A stretch of 64,000 nt of DNA from Roseibium album. GTDB lineage: Bacteria > Pseudomonadota > Alphaproteobacteria > Rhizobiales > Stappiaceae. The DNA lies in assembly GCF_001404515.1 (NCBI RefSeq), contig NZ_CXWE01000015.1:21311-85310 (forward strand). The letters are read 5' to 3'. Positions 33,627 through 42,515 of this stretch are shown piece after piece. Numbering within the stretch: position 1 is the stretch's first letter; the number at the start of each line of letters is the position of its first letter. The position numbers and the translations under genes are program-made. A model generated the notes under the pieces. The model saw only the letters and a list, made by a program, of their open reading frames with translations. It made no database searches and had not been told where the DNA came from.

Positions 33627-33939
33627 ATGACGGAAATCAAACGGTTCGGGATCGGTCCACGCATGAGCCAGGCCGTTGTCCCTGGCAACATGGTCGGGCT
33701 GGCCGGACTGGTCGGTAATTCTGGAAACGATCGAAAGACTTCTGAGTGACGCAGGCAGCGACAATTGCCGTATCCTGCAGGCAAACATCTGGCTTGCGAG
33801 CATGGCCGACTTTATCGAGATGAACGAAGTCTGTGACGCCTCGGTTTATCCGGCCAATCCTCCGGCCCGGGCCTGTGCGCAGTCCAAACTCGCAACACCG
33901 GACTTAGCGGTGGAAATCATCGCGGTTGCAGCGACCTGA
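33627..33939 (+). pseudogene. RidA family pseudogene with internal deletion and frameshift
   Basis: ATG at 33627 opens the typical start of a Rid protein (GPRMSQAVVPGNMVGLAGLVG) but runs to a stop at 33747. The remaining part, LETIERLLSDAGSD, CRILQANIWLASMADF, NPPARACAQSKLATP and VEIIAVAAT, reads in another frame to 33939. Compared with Rid proteins, roughly ten residues are missing at the junction, so a small deletion broke the frame. A sequencing error alone would not explain the missing residues. It directly follows the FAD oxidoreductase gene. Confidence 0.8.
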
Positions 33940-33974
33940 TCAGCGGCAGGTCGCTGCGACAGACCCTGATCAAA

Positions 33975-35777
33975 TCAGGGACGTTCTTGTGCATGCCTCG
34001 GGGTAGATCTTGACGGAATAACGGGTGTCTCAAGGATCTGCTCATTGAAGACATCAACAATGCCGACATCGCTCAGGCGTGGACCGGCATTGCAGACGAG
34101 AGATGCTCCAAAGAGCGCCTTGAAAACAAGGTAGGGTGGCTCCCAGTCGACCAACGTGTCGAGTGACCGGCGCAAAGCGGCAAAGCTTTCGGCCGTTTCT
34201 GAGAGTGGCGCCTCACTGACAAGGCCTGCCAGGGGTAGGGCTAGATGCCCAAGCACCTTGCCGTCGGAGACGACACACAACCCGCCATTCGATGAGCGGA
34301 CCGTGTTTGCGGCCAGCGCCATGTCGACCGGATCGCAACCGAAGACGGTGAGATTGTGGCTGTCATGAGAAACGGTTGTCGCGAATGCGCCGCGCCATGT
34401 TCCCCAGTTTTCCAGAAATGCCACACGCACGGGCAGATTTCGACCGTACCGGTTGGCGATAGCCATGCGGATCATGTCATCGGGAAGCGACAATTTCCCT
34501 GCCTTTACATCCACCGTTCGAGCACCCCAAGCCGGAAACCTCGGTTTGGAGAGGGTTGCGATCTCAGCTGTTGATCCCTTGGCGGCAACCTCAAAATCAT
34601 CGGGCCGCAGTTCACGGACCGCAACTGAGTTCCTGAGCGCGACTGGAGGAGCAGCCGCGAGACAAGGCCTGACCATCTTGCCGCCCTCGGAAACCAGGAC
34701 ACCGTCTGCGACTACCAGACTGGCTTTCACGCGCTCAATGTCGTCGAGGATTGCGATATCGGCACGTTTTCCAGGTGCGACAAGTCCCAGATCTGAACGC
34801 CGGATACGCGTCGCTGCGTTGAGTGTCGCCGCGCGGTAAGCCCATGAAGGCGGAAGCCCGTGACCGATCATGCACCTGACCATATGATCCAGCCCGCCAT
34901 GATTGGCCAGGTCATCGGGAAAAACGTCGTCGGTGCAAAAAGTGAGTGTCTGGGGAAGATGTCCCAGCTCCAGAATTGCCTCCGTGAATTCCGGCAAGAG
35001 ATGTTCGTGGGAGCCCCGAAGTTCAACCGTCATACCCGCTTCCAGCCGCGCAATCAGGTCCTGCGCACTTGTCAGCTCATGGTCGCTCTCGACGCCTGCC
35101 GCCGCATATGCTGCCAGGGTGCCGTCCTCAAGGCCGCGTGCGTGTCCACAGACCCTCTTTCCGCTTGCCAGTCCCGCATTCACGATGCCCTTGACCCTGG
35201 GATTGCCACTGAGCAGAGGCTGCATTGTCATCAGCTCCGCAGCGCCGTGGATATCTTCGCGGGTCAACAGTTCCGAGAGCACCTCCGGGCCGAAGTCGCC
35301 ACCGCACGTCTCGAAACCTGGAGCAGAGGGAACACAGGTTGGCGCAAGTGTCAGAAAGCGAAGCGGTAGGTCCCTGCCTGCCGAAACCGCGTAGTCGACC
35401 CCTGCAAGACCACAGGCGTTCGCGAATTCGTGCGGATCCCAAACCACCGTTGTGACGCCTCGTGGAACCACGGCTGCCGCGTATTGAGCCGGGGTCACCA
35501 TGGAGCTTTCCACATGCATGTGCGTGTCTATCAGACCCGGGACCGCGAAACGGCCACCGGCATCCAAGAAGGCATGCGCCTCACGCGCCCTGTCCGGAGA
35601 ATGCACGCTGGCAATGAGCCCCCCTGTCACGCCAATATCCGCGTCACGTTCGCGGCCCGTGACCATGTCCAGCAAACGCGTGTTCGCAATCAGAAGGTCG
35701 AAGGGAACTTGGCCCTGGGCCGCTCTGACTGCCCGGTCTCTCAGTTCCGGCGCGTTAAGGTCGCTATCTTGGGCCAT
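33975..35777 (-). CDS. ade: adenine deaminase
   Basis: 600 residues, the size and layout of the amidohydrolase-type adenine deaminase. PGLIDTHMHVESSM holds the first metal histidines, VWDPHEFANACG and VCGHARGL follow, and the late SHDSHNLTVFG block is characteristic. It converts adenine to hypoxanthine plus ammonia. Its start overlaps the nucleoside hydrolase stop by 14 bases. It is the last gene of the LacI-controlled operon, in which the hydrolase would supply free adenine from imported adenosine. Confidence 0.94.
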   Translation of the reverse strand: MAQDSDLNAPELRDRAVRAAQGQVPFDLLIANTRLLDMVTGRERDADIGVTGGLIASVHSPDRAREAHAFLDAGGRFAVPGLIDTHMHVESSMVTPAQYAAAVVPRGVTTVVWDPHEFANACGLAGVDYAVSAGRDLPLRFLTLAPTCVPSAPGFETCGGDFGPEVLSELLTREDIHGAAELMTMQPLLSGNPRVKGIVNAGLASGKRVCGHARGLEDGTLAAYAAAGVESDHELTSAQDLIARLEAGMTVELRGSHEHLLPEFTEAILELGHLPQTLTFCTDDVFPDDLANHGGLDHMVRCMIGHGLPPSWAYRAATLNAATRIRRSDLGLVAPGKRADIAILDDIERVKASLVVADGVLVSEGGKMVRPCLAAAPPVALRNSVAVRELRPDDFEVAAKGSTAEIATLSKPRFPAWGARTVDVKAGKLSLPDDMIRMAIANRYGRNLPVRVAFLENWGTWRGAFATTVSHDSHNLTVFGCDPVDMALAANTVRSSNGGLCVVSDGKVLGHLALPLAGLVSEAPLSETAESFAALRRSLDTLVDWEPPYLVFKALFGASLVCNAGPRLSDVGIVDVFNEQILETPVIPSRSTPRHAQERP

Positions 35778-36672
35778 TTAAGGCCTCCCGTTTCAATGCG
35801 CTGAGACAGAGTTGCGCCAGATCCGCATTCGCTTCGGTCGCAATTCTCGTTGTGGACGAACTTGTTTCGATGACCTTGGTGGCCCCATAGCTTTCGTCCG
35901 TTTCCGTCGACACCTCAATCTTGCAGGACGAAAAGCCGATACTGTCCGGGTCCGCCACAGCCAGTGCCGCAAGAGGGTCGTAAATCGCCATGCCCGGGCG
36001 AGCACGCTCCAGCGCGATATCGAGGTAGCCTCCCAGCAGGTCGCGGGTCAACTCATCTGTCTCGGGCATATCTTCCGGTCCGAAAGTCACCTTTCGGCAA
36101 AACGTAAGGTCGACGATGTCGACTGCAAGACCGGATGCAAGGACACAATCCAATGCTTCGGCATCGGCCACCGCGTTGAATTCGGCCATGGGCGTATGGT
36201 TTCCCGCGCCCGCACTTGCCCCCATCCAGACCAATCGTTCGATCCGGCCTGTCACCTCGGGTGACTGCGTCACGAGCTGCGCGATATTCGTGAGTGGACC
36301 GAGAGCCAAAATCCGGCATTTCGCGTCATTGGCAGTCTGAAGCCAATCCCGCATCGCGTCCGGTGCGCCCTTGAGCGGTGCACCGGATCTGGAAACCGGC
36401 AACCTGGCTCCCCGGCTCCGCATTCCGGTGGGGCCGAGTATGCGTTCGGCGGTCTCCGGCAGGCGTTTCAGCGGCCGATCAGCGCCTTGCCAGACAGGCC
36501 AGTCGAAGCCATAGGCCTCTTTGGCTCCCATGGCATTGGCACAAACCTGGGCGAGCGGGGCGTTGCCCGCGACAAGGGAAACACCGGCGACCTCATGTCC
36601 CAGGTGCCGCAGCAGGAGAAGCGCCCAAAGGTCGTCAAACCCGAAATCAGTATCAACCCAAATTGCTGTCAC
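35764..36672 (-). CDS. nucleoside hydrolase (inosine-uridine preferring family)
   Basis: 302 residues. The N-terminal calcium site motif reads DTDFGFDDLWAL, a variant of the usual DTDPGxDDAxAL with the Pro replaced by Phe. LALGPLTNIAQL and the AEFNAVADAEA block match the rest of the family. It cleaves the N-glycosidic bond of nucleosides to base and ribose. It overlaps the transporter ATPase gene by 4 bases and the adenine deaminase by 14. The altered first motif keeps both aspartate positions, so activity is likely; base preference is unknown. Confidence 0.92.
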   Translation of the reverse strand: MTAIWVDTDFGFDDLWALLLLRHLGHEVAGVSLVAGNAPLAQVCANAMGAKEAYGFDWPVWQGADRPLKRLPETAERILGPTGMRSRGARLPVSRSGAPLKGAPDAMRDWLQTANDAKCRILALGPLTNIAQLVTQSPEVTGRIERLVWMGASAGAGNHTPMAEFNAVADAEALDCVLASGLAVDIVDLTFCRKVTFGPEDMPETDELTRDLLGGYLDIALERARPGMAIYDPLAALAVADPDSIGFSSCKIEVSTETDESYGATKVIETSSSTTRIATEANADLAQLCLSALKREALNGPR

Positions 36673-37682
36673 GCTGCCAAATGCCGTGCGGTTGCCTGTG
36701 GAAGATCGAATGCGACTTGCTGGCCAAGTAACACCTCAGGGAGATCGATGGAAGCATCCGCCTTGATCTGACCCAACGGACTGTCGATCACATATTCCCG
36801 GTGATCACCTGCGAAACTGCTGGCAATCACCCGGCCAACGTGAGGCCCCTTCCCGACCGCGACACCGCCTGGCCGCCAGGCCAGTAACGGGACCGCAGCT
36901 TCGGTGCCGAAGGGTAACCGGCCGTGATCCGAGACCAGGTCCGCACCCTCCAGGCGGAAGATGTTCTCGAACCCCATGAAATTCGCCGCGAACGCGGTGC
37001 TGGGCTCGGCATAGAGTTCTGCAGGCGTCCCCAGTTGCTCTATCTTGCCGTCCTTCATCAGCACCACACGATCGGCCAATGCCAGTGCCTCCGATTGATC
37101 ATGCGTGACAAAGACCATTGTGATCCCGGTGTCCTTCTGGACCCGCTGCAACTCGTTACGCATCTCAAGTCTCAGGCGTGCGTCCAGGTTGGACAGAGGC
37201 TCATCGAGCAGCAGAACTTTCGGTTCCATTACCAGCGACCGGGCCAGCGCCAATCGCTGCTGCTGGCCACCTGACATTTCAGAAGGCTTTCGCGTTTCGA
37301 AGCCTGTCAGGCCGACAGTCGCCATGCCGGCTTCGGTCTTGGCACGGACTTGTGCATCGGGCTGTTTCTGGAGCCGCAACCCGAAAGCAACATTCTCGAA
37401 GGCGCTGAGATGAGGAAATAGCGCATAGGACTGGAAAACGAGGCCAATTCCACGCTTGTTCGCAGGTGTCCGGGTTACATCCGCACCGTCGATCATGATT
37501 TTTCCGCTTGTCGGAGCGAGGAGCCCTGCAATGGCCCGCATGGTGGTTGTCTTGCCGCATCCCGAAGGACCGAGAAGCGCAATCAGCTCACCCTTTCGGA
37601 TATCCAGGTTCAGCTCCGGCACCGCGACCGTCTGCCCATATGAAAGCGTTAGACCGGTCAGTGAAACGTATGCATTAGACAT
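36669..37682 (-). CDS. ABC transporter ATP-binding protein, PotA type
   Basis: About 337 residues from ATG 37682 (MSNAYVSLTG), which overlaps the permease stop by 8 bases; the frame extends upstream inside that permease gene. Walker A is GPSGCGKTT, the signature SGGQQQRLA, Walker B LLLDEPLSNLD, and a C-terminal TOBE domain follows. This class energises polyamine, iron or related importers. It belongs with the two PotB/PotC-like permeases and PotD-like protein upstream. With nucleoside hydrolase and adenine deaminase downstream, the cargo is more likely a purine nucleoside. Confidence 0.92.
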   Translation of the reverse strand: MSNAYVSLTGLTLSYGQTVAVPELNLDIRKGELIALLGPSGCGKTTTMRAIAGLLAPTSGKIMIDGADVTRTPANKRGIGLVFQSYALFPHLSAFENVAFGLRLQKQPDAQVRAKTEAGMATVGLTGFETRKPSEMSGGQQQRLALARSLVMEPKVLLLDEPLSNLDARLRLEMRNELQRVQKDTGITMVFVTHDQSEALALADRVVLMKDGKIEQLGTPAELYAEPSTAFAANFMGFENIFRLEGADLVSDHGRLPFGTEAAVPLLAWRPGGVAVGKGPHVGRVIASSFAGDHREYVIDSPLGQIKADASIDLPEVLLGQQVAFDLPQATARHLAA

Positions 37683-38451
37683 AACGAGAAAACCCCAGGA
37701 GTCGTTCGGCGACGAAGACGATGGCAACCGACATGAAGGCCAATAGAGCCGAGAGAGCCGCTACGGAAGGATCGAATGTGATTTCCATGTAGGAAAGCAT
37801 GTCGATCGGCAGAGTGCGCACCCCCGGCCCGGACAGAAAGAGCGAGGCCGGCACTTCATTGAAGCTGGTCACGAAGCCCAGAATAAAGGCTGCAAGGATA
37901 CCGCCGCGAATATTCGGCAGAACGACTTTGACAAATGCCTGAAAGCGCGTGCAGCCAAGAATAACAGCCGCTTCTTCCATGTCCGCACGCAGGTTGTTGA
38001 GGCTCGACGAGACGACACGAACCGCATAGGGCAGGACCAGCGCGGTGTGCGTCACGAAAAGCGCCATGGTGATTGTCACATCAAGCGGCACGACGAAATA
38101 GCGCAAGAGCGCGAGACCCACGATAATCCCCGGGACGATGATGGGTGCGGCAACAATCGTCCGGATGGCCTCGGCTCCGGGCAAGTTGTAGCGATTGAGC
38201 GCATAGGCGGCCGGGATGCCGATCAGCAGGGCCGTCAGCGTGCCGAAGATCGCAAGGAACATCGACAATGCAAAGCTGTCTCGGAAGCTCTCCACCGTGA
38301 AGACCTTGGCGTACCACTTGAGCGACAGGCCCTGGGGAGGAAAGGTCAGAGTTTCTCCCGCAGAGGCTCCTGCGAAAATGACGATCAGAAAAGGCCCGAT
38401 CAGGAAAGTGAGCGTTGTGCCCAGGATGAGCCAGATTGTAAGGCGGGACAT
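37675..38451 (-). CDS. ABC transporter permease, PotC type
   Basis: 258 residues, six predicted membrane segments and the cytoplasmic EAA loop EEAAVILGCTRFQAFVKVVLP (first part). It follows its partner permease by 3 bases. PotC-type permeases form heterodimers with PotB-type partners. Its 3' end overlaps the ATPase start. Confidence 0.93.
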   Translation of the reverse strand: MSRLTIWLILGTTLTFLIGPFLIVIFAGASAGETLTFPPQGLSLKWYAKVFTVESFRDSFALSMFLAIFGTLTALLIGIPAAYALNRYNLPGAEAIRTIVAAPIIVPGIIVGLALLRYFVVPLDVTITMALFVTHTALVLPYAVRVVSSSLNNLRADMEEAAVILGCTRFQAFVKVVLPNIRGGILAAFILGFVTSFNEVPASLFLSGPGVRTLPIDMLSYMEITFDPSVAALSALLAFMSVAIVFVAERLLGFSRYV

Positions 38452-38454
38452 GGT

Positions 38455-39279
38455 CTAGCTCCGCACCGAGGCAATACGTTTCAGGACCAGATTGGCCGAA
38501 AAACACATGACAATGAGGATCATGGCGATGACGCTTGCCGATACGAAATCATTCGACACGTTGACCTTCTGGTAGAGCAAAGTCTCCAACATCAGGACTT
38601 TCGATCCTCCGAGAATGGCAGGGGTGATATAGGCTGTCAGCGCTCCGGTAAAGACAAGTGTGCCTCCGATCACCAGCCCTTCCTTGGTGAGCGGTAGAAT
38701 GACCCGGAAGAACACCTGGAACCAGCTGGCGCCCAGCACGCGGGCGGCTGGAACCACATCCCGCGGGATGTTCTCCATTGCCGAGACAAGGGATATGATC
38801 ATGAGCGGCAGGAACAGTTGGAGAAGACCGATGAAAACCGCCGTTTCGGTAAACAGGAGGCGAATGGGTGTTTCCGACAAGCCCAGCCCCACGATCACGT
38901 CGTTTACGATGCCGGTACGGCCGAGAATGACAATCCAGGCATAGGTCCTGGCCACGGGCGATATCATCAGCGGCAGCACGACAAGGCCGAAGATGCGGCC
39001 GCGCGACGATGCCGGCAAATTCACGATACAAAATGCCGCCGCATAACCGATCACCGCGGAAGTGCCGGCAACCAGTATACCGAGCTTCAGGGTGCGCAAG
39101 AAGACGCTCTGGTTCAGGGATTCTGAGAAAAAGTCGACATATCCCTGCAGGCTCCAGACCCCGGGTTCAGCCTGGAATGCCGCCGACAGCAGAATACCTA
39201 CGGGAACCAGGAACACCAGGAAGGTGAAGAGCGCCGCGGGCAGGGCAAGCGCAAATCCTTCTGAGCGGTTTAAAAACAT
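38455..39279 (-). CDS. ABC transporter permease, PotB type
   Basis: 274 residues with six predicted membrane segments and the EAA-loop region VVPAARVLGASWFQVFFRVI. It is the first permease of the operon, 61 bases after the binding-protein gene; that gap is filled by a strong hairpin. Together with the gene at 37675-38451 it forms the membrane channel. Confidence 0.93.
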   Translation of the reverse strand: MFLNRSEGFALALPAALFTFLVFLVPVGILLSAAFQAEPGVWSLQGYVDFFSESLNQSVFLRTLKLGILVAGTSAVIGYAAAFCIVNLPASSRGRIFGLVVLPLMISPVARTYAWIVILGRTGIVNDVIVGLGLSETPIRLLFTETAVFIGLLQLFLPLMIISLVSAMENIPRDVVPAARVLGASWFQVFFRVILPLTKEGLVIGGTLVFTGALTAYITPAILGGSKVLMLETLLYQKVNVSNDFVSASVIAMILIVMCFSANLVLKRIASVRS

Positions 39280-39300
39280 GAAAAGGCTCCGGCCACAGGG

Positions 39301-39339
39301 ACACGCAAGGGCGACCGGAAAGGCCGCCCTCCAACGTGT
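39301..39339 (-). terminator. intercistronic hairpin after the PotD-like gene
   Basis: A 9-bp stem with one wobble pair in the minus-strand RNA (39308-39316 with 39322-39330) and a 5-nt loop is extended by outer arms ACACG and CGTGT. It begins just after the stop codon of the binding-protein gene and has no U tract, so it more likely protects the upstream mRNA than ends it. Confidence 0.65.
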
Positions 39340-39340
39340 G

Positions 39341-40360
39341 TTATCGGATCACTTCGTTGTTCCACTGTTCGACCCAGGCATCGCGGTTGGCGATGATGAC
39401 CGACGGATCCAGGATGTTGAGCGAATTGATGAGCTCCGCACCATAAGTGAGGTTCTCGGCCACCTCGTCGCTCACCTTCACTTCCGTGTTTGCAGGACTG
39501 TCGATCAGTGCCTCCGCAATGCGAGTCTGCACTTCGGTTGAAAGCCAATAGTCCATGAGCTTGTAAGCCAGGTCCTCATTGCCGTTGTTTGCGGTCATGA
39601 TCATGACGTTCATGCCACCTGCCTGGCCTTCCTTCGGTTCCGCCCACGCGAACGGAAGTGGCGAACTCTTGAACCGGCTCCAGGCGAAACGCCCCACAGG
39701 CGCTGCAATGACTTCCTCCTGGTTCATGAGCTGAGCGAGCTCGGAGGATCGGGAATAGAAAGTGACAATGTCGTCGGCATGTTTGCCGATCGCCGAAATC
39801 GTGCCCGCGAATTCGCCCGGTTTGCCGCCCTCGGCCTTGTTGAGCATCATAAGTGTGAGCGGTCCCTGTGTGCCGGTGATATTCGGCAAAGCGACATTGT
39901 CGGCAAGCTTTTCACCCAGCAGATCGTTCCAGCTCTCTATGCTCACCAGATCGCTGCGATAGACGATCGAACTTGCATAGAAGGTGTAGCCAACCGCCAT
40001 GTTGTCGCCGATCGGATCCTGCGCGGCGGTGTAGAGCTTGTCGAAGCTCTGGAGCCTGGATGTATCGATGGGTTGCAGAAGGTTTTTCCGCGCCAGGCTC
40101 AGCGCGTCGTGGGAAGAAATCACGGCCATATCGATGACGGGATCAGCGGCATTTGCCTCGATCTTGGCCATGCGCTCCACCGAGTTGCCGGTCTCGATGA
40201 CCAGCTCACAGCCGCACATCTCTTCGAATGGATCGTAGAGCACCTCTTTGTAGGCATCCTGAGCGAAAGAATAGACTGAAATAGTGAGCTTTTCTTGTGC
40301 CGCCGCGCCTGTCGCGGTGAGAGCAGTGCTCAGCGCAAGGATTGATATGTACTTGGTCAT
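39341..40360 (-). CDS. PotD-like ABC transporter substrate-binding protein
   Basis: 339 residues with a signal peptide (MTKYISILALSTALTATGAAA). The fold and blocks, LTISVYSFAQDAYKEVLYDP (first 20), FEEMCGCELVIETG and PVGRFAWSRF, are those of the spermidine/putrescine or iron class of binding proteins. A Cys-x-Cys pair in the first lobe is notable. It starts by a 4-base ATGA overlap with the LacI gene upstream. Context of nucleoside hydrolase and adenine deaminase suggests a nucleoside ligand; polyamine remains the alternative. Confidence 0.9.
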   Translation of the reverse strand: MTKYISILALSTALTATGAAAQEKLTISVYSFAQDAYKEVLYDPFEEMCGCELVIETGNSVERMAKIEANAADPVIDMAVISSHDALSLARKNLLQPIDTSRLQSFDKLYTAAQDPIGDNMAVGYTFYASSIVYRSDLVSIESWNDLLGEKLADNVALPNITGTQGPLTLMMLNKAEGGKPGEFAGTISAIGKHADDIVTFYSRSSELAQLMNQEEVIAAPVGRFAWSRFKSSPLPFAWAEPKEGQAGGMNVMIMTANNGNEDLAYKLMDYWLSTEVQTRIAEALIDSPANTEVKVSDEVAENLTYGAELINSLNILDPSVIIANRDAWVEQWNNEVIR

Positions 40361-41334
40361 CGAGGTGGTCTCCTGCTGAAAATGTGGTTCGGGATGGATG
40401 TCGATTGCCGCACGACGAGCTGCATTGGCACGGTTTCCCCCTCGTGATCCGGCATGTTGCCGCTGATTTTGGCGGAGATGATATCAATCGCTCTGCTTGC
40501 GATTTCGTCGACATTCTGGGCAACTGTCGTAAGTGCCGGATGCATGATCGATGAGAACGACATATCATCGAAACCGGTCAGGCTGACCTGATCGGGAACG
40601 GATATTTGCGTGCGCATCAGTTCCGTGCGTACCTGAAGAGCAATCAGGTCGGAAGTGGTCATGATCGCCGTTGCACCCGTCTGAACCATGGCGACCGATT
40701 TCTCAACACCTGCATCTCCCCAGAATACGTCGACACCAATGTCGGATGGCAGCGCATCGGTCATGCCGGCAATGCGATCGCGTTGCACTTCCGAGACCTG
40801 ATCTCCGCCAAGGATCACCACCTTGCGATGTCCGATATCCAAAATGTGCCGCGCAACCAGGGCACCGCCGCCCGAGTGATCGGCCGAAACCGAATTCCCG
40901 GGATCTGAAGCTGTGTTCAGGACAGCGACCGGCACGGGCATAGGATCCGGCGTCGTCCCCTTCTGTGGAACGACGATGAGCCCATCCACACCTCTGTCCA
41001 GTAGCCTTCGCAAGGCTTCGCTTTGCTCATCTGCACTGCCGCGCGAATCCGCGATCAGAATTCCGAGTTTTCGTTTGTCCGCTTGAATTGACAGTGTTTG
41101 GGCAATGCGCGGAAATAGCGGGTTGGTAAGATCCGGCATCACGAGACCCAGTATGCCGGTCTGCCCGGTCTTGAGTGCACGCGCCGCAATGCTGGGGCGA
41201 TATCCGAGCTCTTCCGCCCTGGTCTGGATGCGCGTGACCAACTCCTGCGAAACACGCCCCTTGCCGGTCAACGCATTCGAAATTGTTGCGGTCGACACGC
41301 CCATGTCGCTTGCGATTTGCTTGATGCTGACCAT
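40357..41334 (-). CDS. LacI family transcriptional regulator of the nucleoside-type operon
   Basis: 325 residues. The N-terminal HTH is IKQIASDMGVSTATISNALTGKG, followed by a hinge (ARALKTGQTGILGLVMPDL, ligand domain start) and the type 1 binding fold. It is the first gene of its own operon, coupled to the binding-protein gene by ATGA. A 20-bp inverted repeat lies 9 bases before its start and a second palindrome 30 bases further, so it is probably autoregulated. The effector could be a nucleoside or base by analogy with PurR/CytR; not proven. Confidence 0.93.
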   Translation of the reverse strand: MVSIKQIASDMGVSTATISNALTGKGRVSQELVTRIQTRAEELGYRPSIAARALKTGQTGILGLVMPDLTNPLFPRIAQTLSIQADKRKLGILIADSRGSADEQSEALRRLLDRGVDGLIVVPQKGTTPDPMPVPVAVLNTASDPGNSVSADHSGGGALVARHILDIGHRKVVILGGDQVSEVQRDRIAGMTDALPSDIGVDVFWGDAGVEKSVAMVQTGATAIMTTSDLIALQVRTELMRTQISVPDQVSLTGFDDMSFSSIMHPALTTVAQNVDEIASRAIDIISAKISGNMPDHEGETVPMQLVVRQSTSIPNHIFSRRPPR

Positions 41335-41343
41335 CGAACCCTC

Positions 41344-41363
41344 TTGCTTTAACGATTAAGCAA
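41344..41363. promoter_or_regulatory. LacI-type operator at the ribosome site of the nucleoside operon
   Basis: TTGCTTTAACGATTAAGCAA is a 20-bp inverted repeat with 8 of 10 paired positions and a central CG. It sits 9 bases before the ATG of the LacI gene. Its core TTTAACGATTAA resembles the second site at 41392-41403. Confidence 0.65.
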
Positions 41364-41391
41364 TCAAGTTCCATCCAAGTCAACGGCTAAG

Positions 41392-41403
41392 TTAATCGAT
41401 TAA
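41392..41403. promoter_or_regulatory. second LacI-type palindrome
   Basis: TTAATCGATTAA is a perfect 12-bp palindrome with central CG, 44 bases upstream (centre to centre) of the first site. The pair is typical of an autoregulated LacI-family operon. Confidence 0.6.
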
Positions 41404-41669
41404 TCAAAATTTTGACGCAAGAACCCAAAAAGTGCAAATGGGACGATCCCACGCTCGCCTTGCCATTGGCCCATGAACGCAAGTTCCAGGATGTTGCTTG
41501 TGATGCGTCACACAATAACGGTGACTACCGGCTCGAGACGCAAGGCAGAACGGATATTTCTGGCAAGCTGTGATGGTGGGACCGTGGAGCCCGTTGAGCC
41601 TCTCAAACGGTTCCAAGGGCGACACGCCTGATCGACTTCACCGAGTTAACCGGCGATCAGCCATATGGC
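41404..41669. other. noncoding stretch, nothing recognised
   Basis: Between the nucleoside operon promoter and the response regulator gene no supported gene is seen. A plus-strand reading (WDDPTLALPLAHERKF, then QGRTDISGKL, a stop, and RATRLIDFTELTGDQPYG) is unusually protein-like and interrupted twice by stops. It may be the remains of a gene, but I cannot identify it. Confidence 0.4.
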
Positions 41670-42398
41670 TCAGCTGTGACGCCTGAGCGGCCGCAGTCCG
41701 GGATCAGCCGTAGCGTTTGTGTCAAAAGGATCTGCGGTACCGAGAGCTTCCAGTTTCTTGACCTCGATCACGGCCTGCGTCCTGCTTGAAACACACAATT
41801 TGCGCAGGATTTCCGAGACGTGCGCCTTGACCGTCGTTTCACCGACCTGAAGCTCATAGGCAATCTGCTTGTTGAGCAAGCCGCTGCAGATCATTTGCAA
41901 TACCCGGATCTGTTGCGGTGTCAGACTGGACAGTCGCGCGATCATTTTCCGGGTCTGATCGTCAATCGGTTCATCATCGGTGTCGTTATAGTTCTCCGGC
42001 AAATAAGTGGCACCGTTCATTACCTGTTGTATCGCCTGCGCCAGCGTTGTCTTTTTCGATGACTTTGGAACAAACCCCGCTGCACCATAGGCCATGGCCT
42101 GGGCAATGATGGGCGGATCTTCCGCGCCTGAAACCACGACAACCGGAAGCCGCGGATAATGGGTTCTGAGATGCAATAGTCCGTCCATGCCTTTGACACC
42201 GGGAATGGACAGGTCAAGAAGTGCGAGGTCAAAACCAGAATCGTGATCCAGGAACTCGCAGGCATCGTCGAGCGACGCTGCATCAAGCGTGTCCGAGTTG
42301 GGATAGGCCAGCTCCACGGCACTGTGCAGAGCCTCTCGAAACAAGGGATGATCATCGATGATCAGGAACTTGTTTGCGCCGTCAGTCTCAAGTGACAT
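41670..42398 (-). CDS. NarL/FixJ family response regulator
   Basis: 242 residues from ATG 42398, with GGGAGGA upstream; the longer frame is not supported. The receiver domain has the acidic pair in IIDDHPLF and the phospho-acceptor D62 in ALLDLSIPG. The C-terminal LuxR-type HTH reads LTPQQIRVLQMICSGLLNKQ (first 20). It lies downstream of the PQQ alcohol dehydrogenase gene, separated by a hairpin. NarL-type regulators (AgmR/ErbR/ExaE class) control PQQ alcohol dehydrogenases in pseudomonads, so it probably does so here. No sensor kinase gene is in the window. Confidence 0.92.
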   Translation of the reverse strand: MSLETDGANKFLIIDDHPLFREALHSAVELAYPNSDTLDAASLDDACEFLDHDSGFDLALLDLSIPGVKGMDGLLHLRTHYPRLPVVVVSGAEDPPIIAQAMAYGAAGFVPKSSKKTTLAQAIQQVMNGATYLPENYNDTDDEPIDDQTRKMIARLSSLTPQQIRVLQMICSGLLNKQIAYELQVGETTVKAHVSEILRKLCVSSRTQAVIEVKKLEALGTADPFDTNATADPGLRPLRRHS

Positions 42399-42472
42399 GA
42401 TCCTTTTCCTCCCGGCTTCGGACGATGGGTACCGACAGGTTCTTCGCGCGCAATTTCGCGCCAAAGACGGAT

Positions 42473-42500
42473 CACTTCCGGCGGCAAGCCGCCGGAAGTG
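42473..42500 (-). terminator. strong hairpin after the PQQ alcohol dehydrogenase gene
   Basis: A perfect 12-bp stem (CACTTCCGGCGG at 42473-42484 with CCGCCGGAAGTG at 42489-42500) closes a tetraloop. Outer arms AGACGG (42465-42470) and CCGTCT (42510-42515) can extend it. It starts a few bases after the dehydrogenase stop and is likely a terminator or a 3' stabiliser. Confidence 0.8.
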
Positions 42501-42515
42501 TCGAACCGTTCCGTC

